From Acidobacteriota bacterium (lineage in GTDB: Bacteria > Acidobacteriota > Vicinamibacteria > Vicinamibacterales > 2-12-FULL-66-21), in contig JAIVJE010000089.1 in assembly GCA_020200195.1 (NCBI GenBank), forward strand, positions 1 through 5,363: a DNA stretch of 5,363 nt, read 5' to 3'. Positions 1-5,363 of the stretch are shown here, piece after piece. The notes beneath the pieces were generated by a model, which worked only from the letters and a program-made list of their open reading frames with translations, was not told the origin of the DNA and made no database searches. A program made the position numbers and the translations under genes. Within the stretch, counting starts at the first letter, position 1, and the number at the start of each line of letters is the position of its first letter.

Positions 1-119
1 CAGAAACGCCGCGGCGCGACTGGAAACCCTTCCCGACGGCCAACTTGCAACAACCGCCGGGCTGAGCTTAGGCTGGCATGAGCGGTGCTAGGCTGGATAT
101 GCCAGGCTCCGGAGGGGAC
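1..119. other. Leader of the RodZ-like gene; possible tail of an unseen upstream gene
   Basis: No gene can be assigned here. The three + frames run open from the window edge and stop at 63-65, 79-81 and 89-91, so the C-terminal end of an upstream gene could be present, but none of the three short tails is recognisable. An 8-base direct repeat, TAGGCTGG, occurs at 69-76 and 89-96, exactly 20 bp apart, each copy followed closely by an ATG (78 and 99). Both ATGs are in frame with the RodZ-like gene but lack a Shine-Dalgarno sequence. TTGCAA at 45-50 resembles a -35 box, but no convincing -10 follows, so no promoter is called. Confidence 0.4.
111..117 (+). promoter_or_regulatory. Shine-Dalgarno sequence that fixes the start of the RodZ-like gene
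   Basis: GGAGGGG lies just before the ATG at 120. The in-frame ATGs at 78 and 99 have no comparable purine tract, and the 14 residues they would add are not part of the HTH domain. This site decides the start at 120. Confidence 0.7.
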
Positions 120-881
120 ATGGACATCGGCGCGCGACTGCGCGACGCACGTGAGGCGAAGGGATTATCGGTCGACTCGCTGGCGGCGAGGACACGCGTC
201 GCGCCTCGGATGCTCTCCGCCATCGAGCGCAATGATCTCTCTACAGTACCGCCTCGTCCGTACGGCCGCGGGTTCGTGCGCGCGTATGCGCAGGAAGTCG
301 GCCTCGACCCCGATACCACCGTTCGTGCGTACTTCGCCCGGTTCGAACCGGTGGCGCCCGCCCAGACTCGCCACGTTTCCGGCGAACGCGTCGGGGTGGC
401 CGATGACGCGCCATGGTGGCCGACGCGTGTTCCCGTCGCCGCACCCGCTGTGGCACTGCTCATCCTCGTAACCGTACTGACGCTCTGGGCTCGACGGCCC
501 GACGCGCCGCCGGCAACCCCGGCGCCCGCTCCCGTCGGAACGTCAGGCAACGTTCAACCCGCCGCGGTACCGGGCGCCACCGCAGGAGCGGCAGCCGCCG
601 GTCCGACAGACCCCGCTGCGTCTACCGACCTGATAGTGATACTGGAAGCAGACCAGCCCGCGTGGGTGACGGCCACTGCGGACGGTAAACGGGTGATCTA
701 CAAGACGCTCCCGCCGGCAACCCGCGAGACAATTCGAGCCCGCCGCGAGATGAGGATACTCGTCGGTAACGCCGGCGCGGTTCGATGGACGGTCGGCCGC
801 CGCGAGCCGGCAACGATGGGACCCAAGGGAGCGGTGCGAAGCGTGACGGTCACGCGGGAGAACGCGTCCACCATCCGCTGA
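120..881 (+). CDS. RodZ-like membrane protein: HTH domain, one TM helix, DUF4115 C-terminus
   Basis: 253 aa. Residues 1-65 form a RodZ-type helix-turn-helix domain (HTH_25): IGARLRDAREAKGLSVDSLA, then APRMLSAIERNDL and a YGRGFVRAYAQEVGLDP segment close to the family pattern. A basic/aromatic stretch precedes one membrane helix at about residues 103-123 (VAAPAVALLILVTVLTLW). A Pro/Ala/Gly-rich linker (about 127-167) leads to a C-terminal beta-rich domain (about 170-246) of the DUF4115/RodZ_C kind, with the typical AWVTATADGK and VGNAGAVRWTV motifs. Predicted topology is HTH in the cytoplasm and DUF4115 outside. In known bacteria RodZ links MreB to the elongation machinery and supports rod shape. 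That role is an inference here, because no mreB or other shape gene is in view and HTH/DUF4115 proteins also occur with unknown roles. The gene ends 4 bp from the stop of the convergent glycogen synthase gene. The ATG at 120 is chosen for its strong ribosome binding site. Confidence 0.85.
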   Translation: MDIGARLRDAREAKGLSVDSLAARTRVAPRMLSAIERNDLSTVPPRPYGRGFVRAYAQEVGLDPDTTVRAYFARFEPVAPAQTRHVSGERVGVADDAPWWPTRVPVAAPAVALLILVTVLTLWARRPDAPPATPAPAPVGTSGNVQPAAVPGATAGAAAAGPTDPAASTDLIVILEADQPAWVTATADGKRVIYKTLPPATRETIRARREMRILVGNAGAVRWTVGRREPATMGPKGAVRSVTVTRENASTIR

Positions 882-885
882 CTCT

Positions 886-2100
886 TCACCCGCGCGCGAT
901 GATGTCTTCGTAGAATCCCACGGTCCGGCGCGCGATGTTGCTCCAGCTGAAATGCTGTTCGACGCGCGCGCGGGCTTTCCGGGCCATCGTTTCCCGCCGC
1001 CGCGGGTCGTCCAGCAGCACGTTCACCGCCGCCGCGAGGTCCCGCGAAAACTGCGCCGGATTCCGCGGTTCGACGTCCGTCGGACTGGCGATTTCGGGGA
1101 CGACGAGCAACCCGGTCTCGCCGTGTTCGACCACTTCCGGGATCCCGCCCACTGCGGACGCAACCACCGGCGTCCCGCATGCCATCGCTTCGAGATTGAT
1201 GATCCCGAAGGGCTCGTACACCGACGGGCACACGAAGATCGCGGCGTGCGTGTACAGCGCGATCACCTTCTCTTTCGGCAGCATCTCGCGGATCCAGATT
1301 ATCCGGTGTGAGCTGCTCGCCCGGGCCCGCGCCACGGCCTCCGTCATTTCCTGTTCGATTTGCGGAGTGTCCGGCGCGCCGGCACACAGGACCACCTGCG
1401 CGCCCATGTGGAAATACTGAACCGCGTTCACCAGGTGGATGATCCCTTTCTGCCGCGTGATCCGGCCAACGAACAGCACATAAGGAATCGCGGGATCGAT
1501 CCCGTACTCGTGAAGCGTTTGCTCGTCGAAGGTGGGCCGATACTGCTGTAGATCGATGCCGTTGTGGATCACGCGAATTCGCTCGAGCGGCACGCCGTAG
1601 AGCGCGTGCACGTCATGCTTCATCGCTTCGGAGACGGCGACCACGCCGTCCGCATTCTGATAGGCGGTGCGTTCCAACCAGGTTGATACGCGAAACGCGG
1701 TTCCGAGTTGCTCGACCTTCCACGGCCGGTGCGGCTCGAGCGAGTGCGTCGTCAGCACGAGCGGGACTCCCTGCAGATGTTTACCGAGGCAGCCGGCCAG
1801 GTGGGTGTACCACGTGTGGCAGTGGACGATGTCCACGTCGGACACCTTGGCGCTCATCGTCAGATCCTGGAGCAGGGTCGCGAACAGCCTGCTGTGCCGC
1901 GGGTCGGTTCCGGACAGCTCCACCGGCGGCTGCACACCTTCCACGCGCATCAGTCCGCGTTGCAGTCGCTGATTACCGAAGCAAAGAACCTGGACCGGGT
2001 GGCCGAGTTTGGCGAGCTCCCGCGTCAGATACTCGACGTGCACGCCGGCGCCGCCGTACACGTTCGGGGGATACTCATTACTCAGGATGGCGATTTTCAC
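886..2100 (-). CDS. glgA: Glycogen synthase, GT4 family (Corynebacterium-type GlgA / GlgM-like)
   Basis: 404 aa, a full-length two-domain (GT-B) retaining glycosyltransferase. The N-terminal domain has KIAILSNEYPP, the glycine loop YGGAGVHVEYL (residues 15-25), HCHTWYTHLAG (93-103) and THSLEPHRPWK (118-128). The C-terminal donor-binding domain has HNGID (179-183), VGRITRQKG (211-219) and the GT4 E-x7-E motif EPFGIINLE (E296, E304), followed by ACGTPVVASAVGGIPEVV. This pattern fits the short Corynebacterium/Mycobacterium-type enzyme rather than the roughly 480-aa GT5 GlgA of E. coli. Family members extend alpha-1,4-glucan from ADP-glucose, or make maltose-1-phosphate from ADP-glucose and glucose-1-phosphate (GlgM); sequence alone cannot separate these. 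It should be cytoplasmic, with no signal or membrane segment. The start is GTG (complement of 2098-2100) because MKIAILSNEYPP is the family's natural N-terminus; only a weak GGGA lies upstream. It lies 33 bp after the aminotransferase remnant and may share its promoter. No other glycogen gene is in view. Confidence 0.92.
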   Translation of the reverse strand: MKIAILSNEYPPNVYGGAGVHVEYLTRELAKLGHPVQVLCFGNQRLQRGLMRVEGVQPPVELSGTDPRHSRLFATLLQDLTMSAKVSDVDIVHCHTWYTHLAGCLGKHLQGVPLVLTTHSLEPHRPWKVEQLGTAFRVSTWLERTAYQNADGVVAVSEAMKHDVHALYGVPLERIRVIHNGIDLQQYRPTFDEQTLHEYGIDPAIPYVLFVGRITRQKGIIHLVNAVQYFHMGAQVVLCAGAPDTPQIEQEMTEAVARARASSSHRIIWIREMLPKEKVIALYTHAAIFVCPSVYEPFGIINLEAMACGTPVVASAVGGIPEVVEHGETGLLVVPEIASPTDVEPRNPAQFSRDLAAAVNVLLDDPRRRETMARKARARVEQHFSWSNIARRTVGFYEDIIARG

Positions 2101-2133
2101 GGTTGATCCCGCAGCCCGTTCGGCGCCCCGAAT

Positions 2134-2554
2134 CTAGCCCAGCGACGTCGTCGTCCGCCGCGCCGGCAGGATGCTCTTGAAGACAGCCAGGAAGCGGCCC
2201 ATCTCCTCCGGCGTGCCGACCGAGACGCGGAGATGCTCGAGCATCGGCGGAAACGGCCTGCCGACCAGCACTCCTTTCTGGAGGAATTCGTCGATGACCG
2301 GCCGCACGTCGCGGCCGATGTGGACCATGAAGAAGTTGCCGTCCGACGGACTGAGGTGGCCCATAGGGATTCTCGTTGAACGAGAGCTTTGCCACCCTGT
2401 CGTAGTCGTCGAGCGGGCCGAGCGGCCGCGGCGCCACACCAAGCCCGGCGCTCTGCGCCCACAGCACGGCTTCCCGGGATATGCCGAGGCAGCCGAGACC
2501 GAGGCCAACGCGACCGACAAAGCGGCGGCGCGACACCGTCCTGTTTTCACGCAT
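2134..2554 (-). pseudogene. Remnant of a Tat-signal HisC-like aminotransferase with its catalytic middle deleted
   Basis: Two ends of one gene survive in different frames. The 5' part starts at ATG 2554, preceded by GGGGAG, and reads about 69 codons. It has a twin-arginine signal (SRRRFV, residues 8-13) with a hydrophobic stretch GLGLGCLGI, then the HisC-type N-terminal motif KLSFNENPYGPP (56-67). At about 2347-2352 the reading shifts by one frame. The remaining 71 codons, down to the TAG at 2134, encode a typical aminotransferase C-terminus: PSDGNFFMVHIG, VIDEFLQKGVLVGRPFPP, HLRVSVGTPEEMGRFLAVF. A class I/II aminotransferase of this family is about 350-370 residues, so some 240 residues are absent, including the PLP-binding lysine. 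The protein cannot be an active transaminase. HisC proper makes histidinol phosphate; Tat-carrying relatives are exported and their substrates are not clear. The intact 5' end suggests recent damage, although an assembly collapse is possible. The remnant may still provide the transcription start for the glycogen synthase gene. Confidence 0.82.
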
Positions 2555-2622
2555 GGCTCCCCCATCAGGTCGTGTTTCCCGGCGGTGAATCGTGGCGAGC
2601 GGCCGACGTCGGTCAGCAGCCG

Positions 2623-2631
2623 CTATCATAG
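2623..2631. promoter_or_regulatory. Symmetric -10-like box between divergent genes
   Basis: CTATCATAG is a 9-base palindrome around one central base. It reads TATCAT on the + strand (2624-2629) and TATGAT on the - strand (2630-2625), each five of six matches to TATAAT. It sits about 70 bp before the aminotransferase remnant and about 108 bp before the kinase gene. No clear -35 box was found at the right distance on either strand, and -10 rules from E. coli may not hold in this phylum. Weak call. Confidence 0.25.
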
Positions 2632-2685
2632 TGCAGCGCGCACTCAGCCTTACCGTCGGAACAAACGCGCTGCGAAGAAACTGCG

Positions 2686-2706
2686 GACTTGATCCACAAT
2701 CAAGTC
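2686..2706. repeat. 8-bp perfect inverted repeat upstream of the kinase gene
   Basis: GACTTGAT (2686-2693) and ATCAAGTC (2699-2706) are exact reverse complements with the 5-base spacer CCACA. A second, overlapping pairing is possible between CGGAC at 2684-2688 and GTCCG at 2709-2713. The element ends 32 bp before the kinase ATG, so it could be an operator or a leader hairpin. It could also be one copy of a dispersed palindromic repeat, since TGCGGACTTGATCCACA is itself nearly symmetric (TGCGGA / TCCACA, one mismatch). The other bases of the 2555-2738 intergenic stretch show nothing recognisable. Confidence 0.5.
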
Positions 2707-2738
2707 GCGTCCGGCCCGACGGTCGCCCAAAAACCTTG

Positions 2739-4832
2739 ATGATCGGCCAGACGGTCTCGCACTATCGCATCGTCGACCTGCTGGGTGGCGGCGGCATGGG
2801 CGTCGTCTACAGGGCCGAAGATACTCGACTCGGGCGTCAGGTCGCGCTCAAGTTCCTGCCTGAGGGATTCGCCGGAGATCGCCAGGCCCTCGACCGGTTC
2901 CAGCGGGAGGCGCGGACGGCGTCCACGCTCAACCACCCCCACATCTGCACCGTGCACGACGTCGACGAGCACGCGGGCCAGCCGTTCATCGTGATGGAAC
3001 TGCTGGAGGGACAGACGCTGAAGCATCGCATCGGGGCGCGCCCGTTCAAGGCGGAGGAGTTACTCGATCTGGGGGTGCAGATCGCGGATGCGCTCGAGGC
3101 CGCCCACGGCAAGCGCATCGTGCACCGTGACGTGAAGCCTGCGAATATCTTCGTCACAACCGGCGGCCGCGCCAAAATTCTCGATTTCGGGCTGGCGAAG
3201 CTGGTGGGGCACCGGTGGACCCGTCAGGATGACGTGGAGGCCACCGCTTCGATTGCCAAGGCCGAGGAACAGGTTACGAACCCCGGCACCGCCGTCGGGA
3301 CCGTGTCGTACATGTCTCCGGAACAGGCGCTCGGCGAGGAGCTCGACCAGCGCACCGATCTGTTTTCGTTCGGCGTGGTCCTGTACGAAATGGCGACCGG
3401 CGCGCTGCCGTTCAAGGGTCAGACGTCAGCGGCGATCTTCGACGCCATCCTGCACAAGGCGCCGACCCCGCCGGTGCGCCTCAACGCGGAATTGCCGGCG
3501 GCGCTCGATCAGATCATCAACAAAGCGCTGGAGAAAGACCGCGAGCTCCGCTATCAGACGGCCGCCGATATGCGCGCCGATCTCGCACGCCTCAAGCGGG
3601 AGCTCGAGTCGGGACCGTCCGCCGGCGTACGGCCGGCAGCGCGTGAGTCCAGTCGAACCAGCCGGCGCCGATGGCTGGTGATCGCTGGCGCAGCAGCGGT
3701 CACAACCGGCGGGTTGACGCTTTGGCGAAGCGCGTCCCGGGACGCCACCAATGCCGAAGTGGTGCGGATCGAACAGGCCGCAGAGGCGGGACGGCTCGAC
3801 GAGGCGTTCGAACTGATTCGGGCCTCCGGTGTCGAAGCCGGCTCCCCCGCCATCGCTGCCATCTCGGCGCGTCACGGAGGAACGCTGTCGCTCGACACGG
3901 ACCCGTCGGGAGTGGGTGTCAGCGTGACGCGGGTGACACCGCTCGCCTCGCTGGCGGATCGCCCGGCATTGGCGTTTGGCCGCACTCCCCTGTCCACAAC
4001 GAAACTGCTCGCCGGCGAGTACGTCGTCCGGCTCTCGCGCGAAGGATTCGCGCCGCTCGAACTGCTGGTCGGGATCGAAAAGGGAGTGGACACGCGGCTC
4101 CGCCGGACGCTCGTCGCCGCCGGCACCGCGTCGCAGGGGCTTGCGTACGTGAACGCAGGTCCGTCGCCGGTACAGCCGGAAGCGCCCGTGGTTCAAGCCT
4201 TTCTGATCGATCGGAACGAGGTGACCAACGCCGAGTTCGCCCGGTTCATTGCCGCAGGCGGATATCGGAACCCGACGTACTGGACCGAACCAATCACGAT
4301 TGACGGCGCCACGGCAAGTTGGGACGTGGCCATGCACCGGTTCGTCGATCGTACCGGCACGCCGGGTCCACGGTTCTGGTCGGCCGGCGGATTCCCCGAA
4401 GGCGAGGCGCATCACCCGGTCGTGGGTGTTTCATGGTTCGAGGCGGCCGCCTTTGCCAAATGGGCTGGGAAAGAACTCCCGAGCAGCGCTCAGTGGTGGC
4501 GTGCGGCGCTGGCGGATGGCGGCGGGGTCTTTCCGTGGGGCCGGGACGTGCGGACCGCAGAGCAGCGCGCCAACTTCGGGCTCGTCGGAACTCGCCCGGT
4601 CGGCGCTCAGCTGGCGGGGTTGAGCCCGTTTGGTTGCTTCGATCTCGCGGGTAACGTGCGTGAATGGCTGCGCGACACCCAACCCGGGACGACGCGCAAG
4701 ATCGTGGTCGGCGGGTCGTGGCAGGATCCGGTCTACATGTTCGAGTTGTCGCACGCCGAATCATTCGACCGCGGGTTCGCCAACGAGGCGATTGGATTCC
4801 GGTGCGTGCGCGATGCAGGCGCTGGCCGCTGA
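2739..4832 (+). CDS. Transmembrane Ser/Thr protein kinase with PEGA-like and FGE-sulfatase (SUMF1-like) domains
   Basis: 697 aa. The kinase domain (about 9-285) is complete: glycine loop GGGGMGVVY (16-24), VALK lysine K38, helix-C glutamate E57, HRDVKPAN with catalytic D131, DFG at 149-151, GTVSYMSPEQ (187-196), D207 in TDLFSFGVVLYEM and a conserved late arginine (R271). A basic stretch (RTSRRRW) precedes one membrane helix at about 312-329. Outside the cell should lie a PEGA-like beta domain (about 380-457: GGTLSLDTDPSGVGVSV, GRTPL, LAGEYVVRLSREGFAP) and an FGE-sulfatase domain (about 465-692: IDRNEVTNAEFARFI, HHPVVGVSWFEAAAFAKWAGKELPS, FDLAGNVREWL, VGGSW, GFRCV). The cysteine pair needed by formylglycine-generating enzymes is absent, so a sensing, binding or scaffold role is more likely than catalysis. 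The start at 2739 is chosen because the kinase domain begins there. The frame is open back to 2592, but that extension only reads intergenic DNA through the inverted repeat. No clear ribosome binding site is seen. The gene is 16 bp from the hydrolase gene, probably in the same operon. Its phosphorylation targets are unknown. Confidence 0.93.
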   Translation: MIGQTVSHYRIVDLLGGGGMGVVYRAEDTRLGRQVALKFLPEGFAGDRQALDRFQREARTASTLNHPHICTVHDVDEHAGQPFIVMELLEGQTLKHRIGARPFKAEELLDLGVQIADALEAAHGKRIVHRDVKPANIFVTTGGRAKILDFGLAKLVGHRWTRQDDVEATASIAKAEEQVTNPGTAVGTVSYMSPEQALGEELDQRTDLFSFGVVLYEMATGALPFKGQTSAAIFDAILHKAPTPPVRLNAELPAALDQIINKALEKDRELRYQTAADMRADLARLKRELESGPSAGVRPAARESSRTSRRRWLVIAGAAAVTTGGLTLWRSASRDATNAEVVRIEQAAEAGRLDEAFELIRASGVEAGSPAIAAISARHGGTLSLDTDPSGVGVSVTRVTPLASLADRPALAFGRTPLSTTKLLAGEYVVRLSREGFAPLELLVGIEKGVDTRLRRTLVAAGTASQGLAYVNAGPSPVQPEAPVVQAFLIDRNEVTNAEFARFIAAGGYRNPTYWTEPITIDGATASWDVAMHRFVDRTGTPGPRFWSAGGFPEGEAHHPVVGVSWFEAAAFAKWAGKELPSSAQWWRAALADGGGVFPWGRDVRTAEQRANFGLVGTRPVGAQLAGLSPFGCFDLAGNVREWLRDTQPGTTRKIVVGGSWQDPVYMFELSHAESFDRGFANEAIGFRCVRDAGAGR

Positions 4833-4834
4833 AC

Positions 4835-4839
4835 GGGAG
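4835..4839 (+). promoter_or_regulatory. Ribosome binding site of the hydrolase gene
   Basis: GGGAG lies 9 bases before the ATG at 4849, inside the 16-bp gap after the kinase stop codon. It supports ATG 4849 as the start and translation from a shared transcript with the kinase. An alternative GTG at 4945, beyond the palindrome, has only a weak TTGGGA before it. Confidence 0.6.
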
Positions 4840-4848
4840 TAGACCTTC

Positions 4849-5363
4849 ATGGTGCGACGTTGGATAGTAGGGCTCGCTCTGATGGGGACTGCCACCTTTT
4901 CCTCTGAAGTGTGCGGGAAAAGGTGGCTGTCCCCATTGGGATCGGTGATCTCTGCCGGCGCCGCAGCCGGCCATCCGTTCCAGGCACCGACGGATGAGTG
5001 GCTGACCAGGCCGGTCGACGATCGAACGTTCCGAACGTTCCTCGATTTCTTCGCCTACGACCGCCGACTCCCCTTCGATCTGAAGACGGGCGCAACAGAC
5101 GAGGAGGCCGGCGTCAAACGGGAGCACCTGTCCTTCTACAGCACGCCTGGCGTTCGCGTCTTCGCGCACTTGTATCAGCCGCCGGGTGCGACCACCGGAA
5201 AGAATCCGCTGGTGATCCTGCTGCACGGGGGCAGCGCAGCGGGCAAGGATAGCCTGGCGCCGGCAGCGAGGAACCTGGCGCGCGCCGGTTACAACGTGTT
5301 CGCGATGGATTTTCAATACTTCGGTGAACGAAGCTCCGATCTGCTCACAACGTTCACCGAGCG
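4849..5363 (+). CDS. Probable exported alpha/beta hydrolase, N-terminal part (cut by window end)
   Basis: 171 codons are visible with no stop; the C-terminus lies beyond the window. The N-terminus (MVRRWIVGLALM) looks like the start of a signal peptide, and ISAGAAAGHPFQAP (34-47) looks like its end, but 20-odd residues encoded by a palindromic repeat lie between them. After a helical lead-in (DDRTFRTFLDFFAYDRRLPFDL) comes an alpha/beta hydrolase core: strand and oxyanion loop LVILLHGGSAAGKDS (121-135), then NLARAGYNVFAMDFQYFGERS (142-162), typical of the dienelactone hydrolase / acetyl xylan esterase-like group. The nucleophile serine, acid and histidine would lie downstream, so activity cannot be judged. 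The substrate is unknown; an ester or peptide bond is usual for the fold. It probably works with the upstream kinase protein, whose FGE-like domain faces the same compartment. A start at GTG 4945, giving a protein without the disturbed leader, is the main alternative. Confidence 0.82.
   Translation, partial: MVRRWIVGLALMGTATFSSEVCGKRWLSPLGSVISAGAAAGHPFQAPTDEWLTRPVDDRTFRTFLDFFAYDRRLPFDLKTGATDEEAGVKREHLSFYSTPGVRVFAHLYQPPGATTGKNPLVILLHGGSAAGKDSLAPAARNLARAGYNVFAMDFQYFGERSSDLLTTFTE
4882..4936. repeat. 55-bp near-perfect palindrome, REP/RAYT-like, inside a coding region
   Basis: The left arm 4882-4902 (ATGGGGACTGCCACC then TTTTCC) pairs with the right arm 4916-4936 (GGAAAAGGTGGC then TGTCCCCAT) at 20 of 21 positions; the only mismatch is T4890 against T4928. 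The loop is 13 bases (4903-4915). The TGGGGACAG-CCACCTTTT type of arm resembles REP-like palindromes mobilised by Y1-type REP-associated transposases (RAYTs) in several phyla; this likeness is from memory. No transposase gene is in the window. The element is read in frame as part of the hydrolase leader (GTATFSSEVCGKRWLSP). No T-run follows the right arm, so it does not look like an ordinary intrinsic terminator. Confidence 0.8.
5023..5040 (+). repeat. Tandem 9-bp duplication within the hydrolase gene
   Basis: CGAACGTTC occurs twice in direct succession (5023-5031 and 5032-5040), and each copy contains the palindrome GAACGTTC. It encodes Arg-Thr-Phe twice (residues 59-64) and keeps the frame. 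It is probably a small slippage duplication or chance. Confidence 0.6.

Noticed and set aside
78..119. Start of the RodZ-like gene at ATG 78 or 99
   Set aside because: There is no ribosome binding site, whereas ATG 120 has GGAGGGG just upstream and begins the HTH domain directly.
698..1387. Long - strand open frame of 229 codons
   Set aside because: It overlaps the RodZ-like and glycogen synthase genes, is Arg/Gly-rich as expected for an out-of-frame read of GC-rich DNA, and has no domain.
2592..2738. N-terminal extension of the kinase from the ATG at 2592
   Set aside because: The 49 extra residues come from intergenic DNA through the inverted repeat, show no domain, and the kinase family starts at MIGQTVSHYRI (2739).
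4131..4814. Variable protein target of a diversity-generating retroelement (FGE/C-type-lectin fold ending in GFRC)
   Set aside because: The fold can serve as such a target, but no reverse transcriptase, template repeat or adenine-biased variable region is in the window.
4882..4936. Intrinsic terminator between kinase and hydrolase
   Set aside because: The hairpin lies inside the hydrolase reading frame after its start codon, and no T-run follows the stem.
4294..5316. Long - strand open frame of 340 codons opposite the kinase and hydrolase genes
   Set aside because: It is antisense to two well-supported genes, is Arg/Pro-rich, and reads straight through the palindrome.

Overview
The window is GC-rich DNA with tightly packed genes. 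It looks like part of an Acidobacteriota genome, perhaps of the Vicinamibacteria type. That placement is inferred from gene style: a Ser/Thr kinase beginning MIGQTVSHYRI with the loop GGGGMGVVY, a Tat-signal HisC-like aminotransferase remnant, a RodZ-like protein, and high GC. No rRNA or other marker gene is present to prove it.

Layout. Bases 1-119 are a short leader, possibly containing the tail of an unseen upstream gene. A RodZ-like membrane HTH protein (120-881, +) meets a GT4 glycogen synthase of the Corynebacterium type (886-2100, -) tail to tail with only 4 bp between the stop codons. Upstream of the glycogen synthase, on the same strand, lies a broken gene (2134-2554, -). It keeps the Tat signal and N-terminal motif of a HisC-like aminotransferase and, in another frame, the C-terminal end, but the whole catalytic middle is missing. 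A divergent intergenic region (2555-2738) holds a symmetric -10-like box and an 8-bp inverted repeat.

The right half carries a two-gene unit on the + strand. The first gene encodes a 697-aa transmembrane protein: cytoplasmic Ser/Thr kinase, one membrane helix, a PEGA-like domain and an FGE-sulfatase (SUMF1-like) domain that lacks the catalytic cysteine pair. Sixteen bases later comes a probable exported alpha/beta hydrolase, cut off by the window end. The two probably act together at the cell envelope, with the kinase inside and the PEGA/FGE-like region and hydrolase outside. The pair resembles a split form of the kinase-FGE-hydrolase fusions I recall from Acidobacteriota.

The most striking non-coding structure is a 55-bp near-perfect palindrome (4882-4936) of REP/RAYT type. 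It sits in frame inside the signal-peptide region of the hydrolase gene. No CRISPR array, tRNA, rRNA, complete insertion sequence or defence system was seen.
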